From Clostridium pasteurianum DSM 525 = ATCC 6013 (GTDB lineage: Bacteria > Bacillota > Clostridia > Clostridiales > Clostridiaceae), in assembly GCF_000807255.1 (NCBI RefSeq), contig NZ_CP009268.1:1766384-1830383 (forward strand): a DNA stretch of 64,000 bases, read 5' to 3'. A program made the translations under genes and the position numbers. The notes beneath the pieces are model-generated. The model had not been told where the DNA came from, did not search any database, and saw only the letters and a list, made by a program, of their open reading frames with translations. Below are positions 33,507 to 43,373 of this stretch, piece by piece (position 1 is the stretch's first letter; each line of letters opens with the position of its first letter).

Positions 33507-35030
33507 GTGAATAGTGTATATCCTTGGCTGTATTTAGATTATGCAGATAATATATGGAAATTTTGGGTAAATGATAATGGAGAATTACTTTACAATATTA
33601 TGTATGAAGAGGGAAAATGGACCAAAGAAAATGTAATTGATAAGGATGTACTGGAGTTTACTGTTTATATTCAAGAAGTTGGGAAAATTAATATTGTGTA
33701 TAGTAACTATAGAGGAGAATTAAAATATTGTACCATGAGACATAAACAGTGGATAGGAAAAATTCTCTACACTAGAGAAAGTGATAGATCTCAAATACAG
33801 AATTTAAAAATCCAGATAATAGGGAAAAATATGCATATTTTTTATATGCTTATATCAGAAGATGCAACAGATCATGGTATACTTATGCATTGTAAGTGGA
33901 ACGGAAGAGAAACAGCTGTTAATGCTCTGCAGGATATTATATTACTGCCGAATGTAGAAGAGTATTACAAAGTCAGCCTAAGGGGAACAGAGAATCTTGA
34001 TATGATATTTATTACTGATGAAGGTAATGAAGCCTCTGTATACTACTGCAGCTTTCAGAAAAATCAATGGACGCCTCTAAAAAGGCTTTATGGCATACAG
34101 GGAGAAAATATTAGTCTTCAAATTCTAAGTGATGAATCAGAAATAAGTATATTGAACAGATCTAAGGAGAATTCTGTATACATTTTAGATCATGTCACTA
34201 TGGATATAAATGGAGTTATTAAAGGCTTTAGAGTCTATGATACTAATAATAAACTAATAGAGCCTATATTATTTACTGAAAGTAACATATTGTATTGCTG
34301 CTGGCTGGAGCAGGGTGGAATTTTCTATTCTATTTTTGATGGTGAAGGCTGGGGAGATGCAATGTGCATTGAAAGCGGCAGTGGAGTTCCATTACAAAAA
34401 TACAATGCCTGTATTTTTCATAAAAAATATAATTCAATTGATGAAAGAGAAGTATATGTTACTGATGAAACAGATCTGTCTATTTACATTCCAAGTGAGT
34501 TTGTAAAGAGAACAAAGAATATATCAGAAGATCATGGCAATGAGGAGGCCTTTTCCCTTTCACAGCCCAATGATAAAATAAAGAATATAAAAATTGAACT
34601 CCATAGAACAAAAGTCATAAATAAAAATCTAGATAAAAAGCTTTCAGCATTAAATATGCAATTGCAGAAAAAACAAAGATTTATAGAGGAATATGAAGAA
34701 AATATTTCAAAGGTATTAAAGGATAAGAGGAAACTGGAGGAAAATTATAAGGCATATTTGGAAGTTCATGAAAATAGTCAGAAGGAGCTTCAAAGTATAA
34801 AAGAAAAACTCTTAGAAGAAAAAAGCCGTACAGATATAACAGAAAAAAGGCTGCAGGAAACTGAGGAATATAAAGAATCTCTGGAAAATCAAGTTAAAAA
34901 GTTTGAGGAAGAAAAGAATATGCTTCAAAAAGAAATGGAACGAAAAGTGCAGGAGAATATACGTCTTCAACAGGAACTGGAGATGGAAAAGAATCAATCT
35001 ATTATGGATAGATTGCTAAGAAGAAAGTAA
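33507..35030 (+). CDS. Propeller-like plus coiled-coil protein of unknown function
   Basis: I do not recognise this 507-residue protein. Residues about 1-330 contain repeated short strands with Trp and Tyr (YLDYADNIWKFWVNDNG, YNIMYEEGKWT, KYCTMRHKQWIG, MHCKWNGRE, YYCSFQKNQWT, YSIFDGEGWGD). This is the pattern of a six-bladed sugar- or ligand-binding propeller. Residues about 355-500 are a continuous charged coiled coil ending DRLLRRK. There is no signal peptide or membrane segment. GTG at 33507 has GGGGGGA 6 nt upstream; GTG at 33501 is too close to it. It is divergent from the acidic-tail protein. Confidence 0.6.
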   Translation: MNSVYPWLYLDYADNIWKFWVNDNGELLYNIMYEEGKWTKENVIDKDVLEFTVYIQEVGKINIVYSNYRGELKYCTMRHKQWIGKILYTRESDRSQIQNLKIQIIGKNMHIFYMLISEDATDHGILMHCKWNGRETAVNALQDIILLPNVEEYYKVSLRGTENLDMIFITDEGNEASVYYCSFQKNQWTPLKRLYGIQGENISLQILSDESEISILNRSKENSVYILDHVTMDINGVIKGFRVYDTNNKLIEPILFTESNILYCCWLEQGGIFYSIFDGEGWGDAMCIESGSGVPLQKYNACIFHKKYNSIDEREVYVTDETDLSIYIPSEFVKRTKNISEDHGNEEAFSLSQPNDKIKNIKIELHRTKVINKNLDKKLSALNMQLQKKQRFIEEYEENISKVLKDKRKLEENYKAYLEVHENSQKELQSIKEKLLEEKSRTDITEKRLQETEEYKESLENQVKKFEEEKNMLQKEMERKVQENIRLQQELEMEKNQSIMDRLLRRK

Positions 35031-35112
35031 TATATTCATATTACAACTTATTTTTCCCCGCATATACTGAAAGAGAGTATATAAATAATTTTATGTTTTA
35101 GGGGGATTTTAT

Positions 35113-36261
35113 GTGATATATTTAGATAACGCTGCTACTTCTTTTCCGAAGCCCAGTGAGGTTTATGATGAAGTCTTAAATTGTATGAAAAATTATGCTG
35201 CCAACCCAGGACGAAGCTCCCATGATATGTCTATAAAGGCTTCATCAAAAATTGCAGAAACAAGACAAGAGCTCAGTACTCTTTTTAATATAGATTGTCC
35301 TTTTAATATAATTTTCACTTGTAATGCTACGGAATCTTTGAATATGGCCATAAAAGGTCTTTTTAAAAGCGGGAATCATGTTATAAGTACAGTAATTGAA
35401 CACAATTCTGTACTTAGACCATTAAATTATTTAAATAAGGCTGGAGTAGAACTTACACTGCTGGATGTTAATAGAGAAGGTTATATTGATATAGGTGAAC
35501 TGGAGAAAAGTATAAAGAAAAATACAAAAGCTATTATAGTGAACCATGCTTCTAATGTTTTAGGTACTATTCAGGATATAGAAAAAATAGGTTCTGTATG
35601 TAAAAAATATGGGCTTATATTTATGCTAGATGCATCTCAAAGTGCAGGTGTTGTTCCCATTGATGTGGACAAAGCTAATATAGATTTACTTGCCTTTCCT
35701 GGACATAAGGGCCTTTTAGGACCACAAGGCACTGGAGGACTCTTCGTAAGGGAAGGAATTAAATTAAATAATTTTATTGATGGAGGTACAGGGAGCAACT
35801 CCAGTTCTATGGATCAGCCGGATTTTTTGCCAGATAAATTTGAAAGCGGTACTCTAAATACTCCAGGAATTGCAGGATTGTATGAGGGAATAAAGTTTAT
35901 AAAAAAGATAGGTATAGAAAATATTGAAAAGAGGGAAAGAGCACTAACAGAATATCTTTTAAGTGAATTAAAAAAGATTTCTTATGTTGAATTGTATGGA
36001 TTAAATTCAGTTGAAAATAGGGCAGCTGTAGTATCTATAAATATAGATGGTATGGATAGCTCAACCGTTGGCTATATTTTAAATAAGAATAATATAGCTG
36101 TTAGAACTGGATATCATTGTGCACCTCTAATTCACCATGTAATTGGAACTAAGGAATATGGTACTGTCAGAATAAGTCCGGGATATTTTAATACGGAGAA
36201 AGATATTGAAAAATTTTTAGATGTTATTAAATCTATATACAAACAAAACTTATCTATTTAA
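35113..36261 (+). CDS. Cysteine desulfurase-like class V aminotransferase
   Basis: This is a fold-type I PLP enzyme of 382 residues that begins IYLDNAATSFPKP like NifS/SufS. The PLP lysine is in AFPGHKGLLGPQGTGG, with DASQSAG and a C-terminal RTGYHCAP containing the Cys expected to carry the persulfide. It fits the small clostridial group (TIGR01977) often found beside DUF3343 and selenium genes. It could mobilise sulfur or selenium from (seleno)cysteine. GTG start after GGGGGA. The DUF3343 gene lies just downstream, convergent. Confidence 0.85.
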   Translation: MIYLDNAATSFPKPSEVYDEVLNCMKNYAANPGRSSHDMSIKASSKIAETRQELSTLFNIDCPFNIIFTCNATESLNMAIKGLFKSGNHVISTVIEHNSVLRPLNYLNKAGVELTLLDVNREGYIDIGELEKSIKKNTKAIIVNHASNVLGTIQDIEKIGSVCKKYGLIFMLDASQSAGVVPIDVDKANIDLLAFPGHKGLLGPQGTGGLFVREGIKLNNFIDGGTGSNSSSMDQPDFLPDKFESGTLNTPGIAGLYEGIKFIKKIGIENIEKRERALTEYLLSELKKISYVELYGLNSVENRAAVVSINIDGMDSSTVGYILNKNNIAVRTGYHCAPLIHHVIGTKEYGTVRISPGYFNTEKDIEKFLDVIKSIYKQNLSI

Positions 36262-36278
36262 GTTTAATGAAAATAAAT

Positions 36279-36307
36279 TACTGAGTGGAATTTGATTCCG
36301 CTCAGTA
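36279..36307. terminator. Hairpin between the desulfurase and DUF3343 genes
   Basis: ACTGAGTGGAAT and ATTCCGCTCAGT pair with one wobble around a TTG loop. There is no strong T-run, so it is a weak or bidirectional terminator candidate. Confidence 0.5.
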
Positions 36308-36374
36308 TATATAAGATAAAAATGCTGAATATTTTTTAGAATGGATATATTTGTAATTAATAATTGTAATTTAT

Positions 36375-36656
36375 CTATATACATGAAAAATCTGTTCTAA
36401 TATATTCATATCCATTATCAGTTCTTATTAATCTGTACACTCCATAAATTTTAACTTTATTGCTTGTTATCTCTGATAGAATATCTTCTTTATTTTTACT
36501 CCTGAAAATTATAGATTTACTGCATCCTGAAACTATTTTCGAGGGGGTTGAAATAAACTCAATATTTATTTTCTTTTTCATAAGTTCATTATATAAATAG
36601 GTTGCCTGGCTATTAGAGGAAATAACTATAATATATTTATCCTCATATACTTTCAT
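36375..36656 (-). CDS. DUF3343 protein, putative Se/S carrier-like
   Basis: The 93-residue protein matches DUF3343: YIIVISSNSQATYLYNELM at the start, PSKIVSGCSKSIIF with the single conserved Cys near the middle, and VYRLIRTDNGYEYI at the end. DUF3343 proteins often neighbour YedF, SelD and class V desulfurases and are suspected sulfur or selenium carriers. Here the partner enzyme is the convergent gene. ATG at 36656 has GGAG 8 nt upstream; a GTG nine bases earlier would extend it. Confidence 0.8.
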   Translation of the reverse strand: MKVYEDKYIIVISSNSQATYLYNELMKKKINIEFISTPSKIVSGCSKSIIFRSKNKEDILSEITSNKVKIYGVYRLIRTDNGYEYIRTDFSCI

Positions 36657-36758
36657 GATATCCACTCCTAATTATTTGAAAGCTGTTCTGAAAAATGAAA
36701 AAAAGTATAGTTTCTTTAATATATAATATGTCAAAAGAAATTTAATGTTAGTGAATTG

Positions 36759-36792
36759 GAAAAAATTGCACCTCTGAGGTGTAATTTTTTCA
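36759..36792 (+). terminator. Terminator-like hairpin before the U32 gene
   Basis: GAAAAAATTGCACC pairs with GGTGTAATTTTTTC around a short loop. With genes pointing away on both sides it may shield the U32 promoter from upstream transcription. Confidence 0.5.
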
Positions 36793-36862
36793 ATAGTTCC
36801 TATTTTTCAATATAAGTATTTTGTTGTATAATAAAAAACATAATGCTTTAGGAGAGATGATA

Positions 36863-39202
36863 ATGGAGAAAATAGAACTACTGGCTCCTTGCGGTGGTAT
36901 GGAAAGTGTCTATGCAGCAGTACAAAATGGAGCAGATGCTGTTTATTTAGGAGGAAGTAGATTTTCAGCAAGAGCCTATGCTTTTAACTTTGATGATGAA
37001 AAAATTATAGAAGCATTAGATTATTGTCATATTTATGGAGTTAAAGTTTATGTTACGGTAAATACTTTAATAAAGGATATGGAAATAAAGCCAGTATTAG
37101 AATATATAAAATTTTTATATACAATAGGTGTAGATGCATTGATAATCCAAGATGTAGGATTAGCTTATTTAATTAGAAAGAACTTCCCTGACTTTGAAAT
37201 TCATGCATCTACTCAAATGACTATACATAACGGAGAGGGTGCCAAATATTTTAAAAATCTAGGATTTAAGAGAATAGTACTATCAAGGGAACTTACCCTT
37301 GAAGAAGTAAAATATATATCAACGGAACTCAATATAGAAACGGAAGTTTTTGTGCATGGTGCCCTCTGTATATGTTACTCAGGGCAATGTCTTATGAGTA
37401 GTATTATAGGAGGCAGAAGTGGAAATCGTGGACGTTGTGCTCAGCCCTGCAGGCTTCCTTACACTATTTTAAATAAAAATACTGGTGAAGAATTTAAAGG
37501 ACATATTTTGAGTCCAAAAGATATATGTACTCTTGAAAATATAGAGGATATAATTAATAGTAAAACAGCATCACTAAAAATTGAGGGTAGAATGAAAAAA
37601 CCAGAATATGTAGCGGGTGTGGTGAGCATATATAGAAGGGCTATTGATAGTGTATATAATAATAGTACTTTTAATTATGCTGCAGAGATAAAAAAACTTA
37701 AGCAGCTTTTTAATAGAGAAGGCTTTTCAAAGGCCTATATGTTTGGAAATACTGGAAAGGATATGATGGCCTATTCTTTTCCTAAAAATACAGGCTTATT
37801 TTTAGGCACAGTAAATAGTGATTCAACTGTTACATTAGAGGAAGATATAAATATAAAAGATGGCATAAGAGTTCAAGAAGATGGATTTATAGTATCAAAA
37901 ATTATAAAGGGAAATTCAGAGCTTGAAAAGGCAAACAGAGGTGACAGGGTAAAGATTTTTCCCAATAACTATAAAGCCTTTGATAAACTCTATAAAACTC
38001 TGAATGTAAAACTTTTGGATATATTATATGATAGTTTTAAGGATCCTTATGGAAGAAAAATTAATATAGATATAAATTGCAAATTTAAAATTGGTAATCC
38101 TTTTGAAATATCCTGTAATTATAATAGAAAGATTTTTATGATTAGTGGTGATATGGTACAAAAAGCCATAAAAAAACCTGTAGAAAAGGTGAAACTAGAG
38201 GATAATTTAATGAAGACAGGTAATACACCCTTTAATATTAAAAATATTAATTTTACACACTATGAGGATGGATTTTTGCCTATATCAGCTATAAATGCTG
38301 CCAGAAGATTATTAATAGAACAAATTACAGAATATATATGCAGAAGAAGCAGAAAAAATTTTGATAAATCCATAGATTTTAATAGAGAAAAGAAGACAAA
38401 TAAATCTATGGAAAAACTTCTAGTATCTGTAGAAAATTTAGAGCAGCTAAAGGCATGTATTGATTGGGGCATAAGGAAGATTATAATAGATTGTTTTGGC
38501 AGAAATTGTGATATAAATATAGATAGTTTAAGCAATGTGGAATTATATTTAAAAGTACCAAATATAATCAAGGAAGAATTTAATTATGTTTGCAGTATTA
38601 TAGATAAGAACCTCCATAATATCAAGGGAATTGTTACTGCAAATGCGGGAATTATAAATAAATATTGGGGTAAATTATCTATAATAGGTGATTATAAGCT
38701 GAATATATTTAATAAGTATACTTTGGACTTTTACAGCAATGATTTGAATGGAACTTATATAAGTACTGAACTAAACAGAAATGAAATAATTAAAATCATA
38801 AAGAATTCACCTATTCCCTGTGGTATATTATTATATGGGAAGTTAGAACTCATGGTAAATCAATACTGTGCTATAGGCAGTTGCTTTGGCGGAAAATCTA
38901 CTCAATCAGATTGTAATAATAAGTGTAATCATGGAGATTTTAAGATTAAAGACAGGAGAGAAGAAGAATTTATAATTAAGACGGATATATTCTGTAGAAG
39001 TCATATATATAATTCATATCCTTTAAATTTAATCTCAAATTTAAAGGATATGAGCTCTCTAGGGAATATTAACTATAGAATAGATTTCATAGATGAAGAT
39101 AAGCAGGAAGTTAAAAGTATTTTAGAGGCTTATAGCAGTGGAAAATTTCAAGAGGAATTAAAAAAATTTACCCGTGGACATTATAGGCGAGGAGTTGAAT
39201 AA
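36863..39202 (+). CDS. U32 family protein (RlhA/TrhP-like), long form
   Basis: This 779-residue protein has the U32 core (about 1-330): ELLAPCGGMESVYAAVQNGA at the start and SGQCLMSSIIGGRSGNRGRC with clustered cysteines (about 190-215). A long C-terminal part follows, like the DUF3656-containing RlhA form, with another Cys cluster near 690 (CSIGSCFGG-like CAIGSCFGG, CNNKCNHG). U32 proteins hydroxylate rRNA or tRNA bases (RlhA at 23S C2501, TrhP at tRNA U34) and probably carry an Fe-S cluster. The old peptidase label is doubtful. ATG at 36863 has GGAGAG upstream. mutS2 starts 2 bp later. Confidence 0.85.
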   Translation: MEKIELLAPCGGMESVYAAVQNGADAVYLGGSRFSARAYAFNFDDEKIIEALDYCHIYGVKVYVTVNTLIKDMEIKPVLEYIKFLYTIGVDALIIQDVGLAYLIRKNFPDFEIHASTQMTIHNGEGAKYFKNLGFKRIVLSRELTLEEVKYISTELNIETEVFVHGALCICYSGQCLMSSIIGGRSGNRGRCAQPCRLPYTILNKNTGEEFKGHILSPKDICTLENIEDIINSKTASLKIEGRMKKPEYVAGVVSIYRRAIDSVYNNSTFNYAAEIKKLKQLFNREGFSKAYMFGNTGKDMMAYSFPKNTGLFLGTVNSDSTVTLEEDINIKDGIRVQEDGFIVSKIIKGNSELEKANRGDRVKIFPNNYKAFDKLYKTLNVKLLDILYDSFKDPYGRKINIDINCKFKIGNPFEISCNYNRKIFMISGDMVQKAIKKPVEKVKLEDNLMKTGNTPFNIKNINFTHYEDGFLPISAINAARRLLIEQITEYICRRSRKNFDKSIDFNREKKTNKSMEKLLVSVENLEQLKACIDWGIRKIIIDCFGRNCDINIDSLSNVELYLKVPNIIKEEFNYVCSIIDKNLHNIKGIVTANAGIINKYWGKLSIIGDYKLNIFNKYTLDFYSNDLNGTYISTELNRNEIIKIIKNSPIPCGILLYGKLELMVNQYCAIGSCFGGKSTQSDCNNKCNHGDFKIKDRREEEFIIKTDIFCRSHIYNSYPLNLISNLKDMSSLGNINYRIDFIDEDKQEVKSILEAYSSGKFQEELKKFTRGHYRRGVE

Positions 39203-39204
39203 TA

Positions 39205-41571
39205 TTGAATGAAAAAGCCTTAAGAGTATTAGAATATTATAAAATAAAAAATGAAATAAAAAAATATACGCAGACTAGTGCGGCTAAAGATATAATAGAT
39301 AATCTTAAACCCTATGACAATATATTTGAGATGAAGGAACATTTGGAGGAGACCGAGGAAGCACTAAAGCTTTTAGCTAAAAAGGGATCAGCACCTTTTG
39401 AGGGAGCTTACGATGCAAGAGATGCCATAAGCAGAGCGGGAAAGGGTTCTACTCTTATGCCTGTGCAGCTCTTAAAGATATCAAATATACAAAAATGTGC
39501 CAGAAGATTTAAAGAGTATATATCTCATAATGAGGAAGAGGAAAGTTTTAGAGTAATAGAAGATATATGTGAAGGCATTGTGCCGCTGAGAACGTTGGAA
39601 AATTCCATATTTAACGCAATTATAGGTGAAGAAGAAATATCAGATAGAGCAAGCACTGTACTTTTTAATATAAGAAGATCTCTTAGAGATAAAACTGCTT
39701 CTGTAAAAAATAAGGTGAATTCCCTTGTAAGATCCTATTCAAATTTTCTTCAAGAGAATATCTATACCATAAGAGGTGATAGATATGTAATTCCTGTAAA
39801 AGCGGAATACAAGGCACAGGTTCCAGGTCTTGTACATGATCAGAGTTCTTCTGGTGCTACACTTTTTATTGAACCTATAGGACTTGTGAATTTGAATAAT
39901 GAGATAAAAGAGATAATGCTTAAAGAACAGGCTGAAATAAGTAGAATATTAGAGGAATTATCACAAAAAGTCTATGAAAATATAGTTTTAGTAGAGAATA
40001 ATGCCAGTATTGTATACGAACTTGATTTTATATTTGCCAAGGCTAAATATGCCAGCAGAATAAATGCCATAAATCCCGCGGTTAATGACAATGGAATAAT
40101 TGATATAGTTCAAGGAAGACATCCCTTAATTAATCCAGAAAAGGTTGTAGCTATGGATGTATATTTAGGTCGTGATTTTACTTCTTTAGTAGTAACGGGG
40201 CCAAATACTGGAGGAAAGACAGTTACTCTTAAAACCGTAGGACTCTTAGAACTTATGGCTATGAGTGGTATACTTATACCTGCCAGGGAAAATTCAACAG
40301 TGAGCTTCTTTAAAGAGGTATTTGCAGACATTGGAGATGAGCAGAGCATTGAACAGAGTTTATCTACCTTTTCTTCCCATATGACTAATATAGTTAATAT
40401 TATGGGAAAAGCGGACTCCAATTCTCTTGTATTATTTGATGAGCTGGGTGCTGGTACAGATCCTACAGAGGGAGCTGCACTAGCAGTAGCTATTCTTGAA
40501 AATTTAAGAGAGAGAAATACAAAACTTGCGGCAACTACCCATTATAGTGAATTAAAAGCTTACGCTTTAAAAACAGAGGGAGTTGAAAATGCCTCAGTGG
40601 AATTTGATGTGGAGACTTTAAAGCCTACTTATAGATTATTAATAGGTATACCGGGAAAATCCAATGCCTTTGAAATTTCAAAGAGGTTAGGACTTCCAGA
40701 TTATATAATTGATGAAGCACGAAAAGGTATTTCTAGTGACACACTTAAATTTGAAGATTTAATTCAAACTCTTCAGGAAAAGAGTATAAAAGCTGAGGAA
40801 AATGCAAGAAGGTCAGAAATGCTGAAAAATGAGGCAGAAAAAATAAAAGAAAAATATGAAGAAAAACTGTATTCTCTGAATTCTTCTAGAGAAAAAGCTT
40901 TAAATGAAGGAAGAAGAGAGGCAAAAAATATTATTGCTGAAGCTAAAGAGGAAGCAGATAGAATATTAAAAAATATTAGAGAACTTGAAAGAATGGGTTA
41001 TTCCTCAGGGACTAGAGCAAAGCTCGAAGAGGAGAGAAAGAAACTTAAAGAAAATCTTGAGAATGCAGAAGAAAGTGCTCTGAAGAATTCACAAAATCAT
41101 AAGGGATTAAACCGAGTAAAAGAAGGTGAGGAGGTATATATACCTTCTTTAAATATGAAGGGAATTGTGCTTTCACAGCCAGACAGTAAAGGAGAAGTAC
41201 AAATACAGGCTGGTATAATGAAGATAAATGTAAAACTTAAAGATCTTTCAAAGGGAAAAGAAAATACCTCTATTAATAAGGAGTTAAAAAAGATAAGAAA
41301 GAGAGAAGCTAAGCTAAATTTAAGACAAGTTGCTTCATCTATTGATTTAAGAGGGATGGATGGAGAAGAGGCTATGTATAATGTGGATAAATATTTAGAT
41401 GAAGCTTATCTTGCGGGACTTAACTCTGTAACCATAATCCATGGAAAAGGCACAGGAGTTCTTAGAAATGTTATATCGGATATGCTAAAGAGACATAAGC
41501 ATATTAAAAGCTATAGACTGGGAAACTATGGGGAAGGTGGTGCCGGAGTAACTGTAGTTGAACTAAAGTAG
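39205..41571 (+). CDS. mutS2: Endonuclease MutS2
   Basis: MutS2 acts on recombination intermediates and, in Bacillus, on collided ribosomes. The 788-residue protein has the Walker A motif VVTGPNTGGKTVT (about 330-342), Walker B LVLFDELGAGTDPTEG, a long coiled coil (about 520-620) and a C-terminal Smr nuclease domain with DLRGMDGEEA and HGKGTGVL (about 715-760). The start is TTG, with GAGGAG 10 nt upstream. It is coupled to the U32 gene with only 2 bp between them. Confidence 0.96.
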   Translation: MNEKALRVLEYYKIKNEIKKYTQTSAAKDIIDNLKPYDNIFEMKEHLEETEEALKLLAKKGSAPFEGAYDARDAISRAGKGSTLMPVQLLKISNIQKCARRFKEYISHNEEEESFRVIEDICEGIVPLRTLENSIFNAIIGEEEISDRASTVLFNIRRSLRDKTASVKNKVNSLVRSYSNFLQENIYTIRGDRYVIPVKAEYKAQVPGLVHDQSSSGATLFIEPIGLVNLNNEIKEIMLKEQAEISRILEELSQKVYENIVLVENNASIVYELDFIFAKAKYASRINAINPAVNDNGIIDIVQGRHPLINPEKVVAMDVYLGRDFTSLVVTGPNTGGKTVTLKTVGLLELMAMSGILIPARENSTVSFFKEVFADIGDEQSIEQSLSTFSSHMTNIVNIMGKADSNSLVLFDELGAGTDPTEGAALAVAILENLRERNTKLAATTHYSELKAYALKTEGVENASVEFDVETLKPTYRLLIGIPGKSNAFEISKRLGLPDYIIDEARKGISSDTLKFEDLIQTLQEKSIKAEENARRSEMLKNEAEKIKEKYEEKLYSLNSSREKALNEGRREAKNIIAEAKEEADRILKNIRELERMGYSSGTRAKLEEERKKLKENLENAEESALKNSQNHKGLNRVKEGEEVYIPSLNMKGIVLSQPDSKGEVQIQAGIMKINVKLKDLSKGKENTSINKELKKIRKREAKLNLRQVASSIDLRGMDGEEAMYNVDKYLDEAYLAGLNSVTIIHGKGTGVLRNVISDMLKRHKHIKSYRLGNYGEGGAGVTVVELK

Positions 41572-41637
41572 ATTTTCTTTTTAATAGTGAATTTTTAGAA
41601 ATTGTATTATTGCTGTAAAACAATTTATATAGACATT

Positions 41638-41690
41638 AAAAAGCACTATCAAGTTTATTTGTAAATAAATTTGGTAGTGTTTATTTTTAT
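41638..41690. terminator. Bidirectional terminator between mutS2 and the decarboxylase gene
   Basis: GCACTATCAAGTTTATTT pairs with AAATAAATTTGGTAGTGT, a long stem with a short GTA-type loop, flanked by A-rich and T-rich runs. Confidence 0.85.
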
Positions 41691-41697
41691 CTAATAT

Positions 41698-43164
41698 TTA
41701 TATTTTATTTACTACTTTTATTGATTCCACTTCTGGATCTTCTGTACCTTGTACATAAAGTCCCGCAGATTTAAGCCTTCTTAAATAGTCAACTATTTCT
41801 TTAGTTATAATTTCTCCAGGACATAGTATTGGAATACCTGGTGGATAAGCCATTAAAAATTCTCCGCTTATCATACCAATGCTTTCATTTATTGATATAG
41901 AAACTTTAGTACTATTAAAAGCCTCTCTTGGAATTATGATTTGCTCTGGTATAGGAGGAATATCTATAAAATCAGATTTTGCAACTCCTTTTCCATAATA
42001 CTTTTTACTTATTTCCTTTAAAACTTTTATAAGATAGTCCATATTTTCTTTTGTATCTCCAAAGGAACCAACTATTAAAACATTATATAAATCAGACAAT
42101 TCCATTTGAATATGATACTCCTCAGAGAGAATCATATCTAGATCATAACCTGTTATACCTAATTCTCTACAGCTTATAGTTATCTTTGTGGGATCAAAAG
42201 CATAGGCACCATTATCTTCAAGGATTTCTTTTCCAAAACAATAGAATCCAGGAATTTTATTTATTTCATTTCTAGTGTAAGTACAGAGATCTATTGCATA
42301 ATCAAGAAGTTCTTTACCCTGTAATGCTATTTGCCTTCTGGCACAATCAAGAGAAGCCATCAATATATAAGATGGTGAAGTAGTCTGCATTATATTTAAA
42401 ATTTGCTGCACTCTGCGCATATCTATTCTATCTGAACAAACATGGAGTAATGAGCATTGAGTGAGAGCTCCTATTATTTTATGAGTGCTTTGGGCGCACA
42501 TATCTGCTCCTGCATTTATAGCAGATATAGGTAATCTATCATTAAATCCAAGATGGGGACCATGGGCCTCATCGACTATTAATGGTATATCATAGCTGTG
42601 AACAATCTTGGCAATTTTCTTTATATCAGTAGCCACACCATAATAAGTTGGATTAATTATTAAAACAGCTTTTGCATCAGGATTTTCTTTTAGTGTCTTT
42701 TCCACTGTTTCAGGAGAGACTCCATGGGCAATGCCAACCTCTTTGTCTAGTTCAGGCTGCATATATACTGGAACAGCACCACTTAAAATAATGCCTCCTG
42801 TAACTGATTTGTGAACATTTCTTGGTATAAGTATTTTATCATTATTGCTTACTACAGACATAATCATAGCTTCAATAGCCCCTGAAGTCCCATGTACAGA
42901 TATATAAGAAGCTTTTGCTCCATAGGCATCTGCAGCTAATTCTTGGGCCTTTTTTATGGGACCAGTGGGATGATGAAGACTATCTACCAATTTAAATACT
43001 GTTACATCAATTTTAAAAGCATTTTCACCAATGAATTTTTTAAATTCACTATCCATGCCTTGACCCTTTTTATGGCCAGGTACATGGAAGGGAACTGTAT
43101 CTCTATTTACATATTCCATTAATGCATTAAAAAGAGGAGTTTCATTTTGATTAAGTTTATACAA
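41698..43164 (-). CDS. Orn/Lys/Arg decarboxylase (YaaO/SpeA-like)
   Basis: This PLP decarboxylase of fold-type I has 488 residues, the short form lacking the N-terminal wing domain of E. coli enzymes. It shows PFHVPGHKKG (about 25-34), SVHGTSGAIEAM, VDEAHGPHLGF (about 197-207) and the PLP lysine Lys229 in STHKIIGALTQ. It should decarboxylate arginine (agmatine, spermidine route) or lysine. The substrate cannot be told from sequence, although Bacillus SpeA is the closest type. The start is TTG, with AAGAAGGTG 10 nt upstream and a clear promoter. Confidence 0.88.
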   Translation of the reverse strand: MYKLNQNETPLFNALMEYVNRDTVPFHVPGHKKGQGMDSEFKKFIGENAFKIDVTVFKLVDSLHHPTGPIKKAQELAADAYGAKASYISVHGTSGAIEAMIMSVVSNNDKILIPRNVHKSVTGGIILSGAVPVYMQPELDKEVGIAHGVSPETVEKTLKENPDAKAVLIINPTYYGVATDIKKIAKIVHSYDIPLIVDEAHGPHLGFNDRLPISAINAGADMCAQSTHKIIGALTQCSLLHVCSDRIDMRRVQQILNIMQTTSPSYILMASLDCARRQIALQGKELLDYAIDLCTYTRNEINKIPGFYCFGKEILEDNGAYAFDPTKITISCRELGITGYDLDMILSEEYHIQMELSDLYNVLIVGSFGDTKENMDYLIKVLKEISKKYYGKGVAKSDFIDIPPIPEQIIIPREAFNSTKVSISINESIGMISGEFLMAYPPGIPILCPGEIITKEIVDYLRRLKSAGLYVQGTEDPEVESIKVVNKI

Positions 43165-43245
43165 CTTTGGATAGCACCTTCTTTCAATATATAAACTTCA
43201 AGTCTTTAAAAATAAGGCTTGACATAGGTTTTTGAAACAATACTT

Positions 43246-43274
43246 ATTATAGTTTAAACCTAATTCAATTGCAA
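43246..43274 (-). promoter_or_regulatory. Promoter of the decarboxylase gene
   Basis: Read leftward, TTGCAA (43274-43269) and TATAAT (43251-43246) are 17 bp apart. Confidence 0.65.
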
Positions 43275-43373
43275 TAAAAAAACTAGTATAAATGATAATA
43301 AATTTTATGTATACAATAAGTGAATAATTACAAGAATATATGTCAATAATAGAACAATATAGGAGGTGTATTT

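Noticed and set aside
36863-39202. Collagenase or protease function for the U32 protein
   Set aside because: Studied relatives (RlhA, TrhP) act in RNA hydroxylation, and no protease active site is visible.
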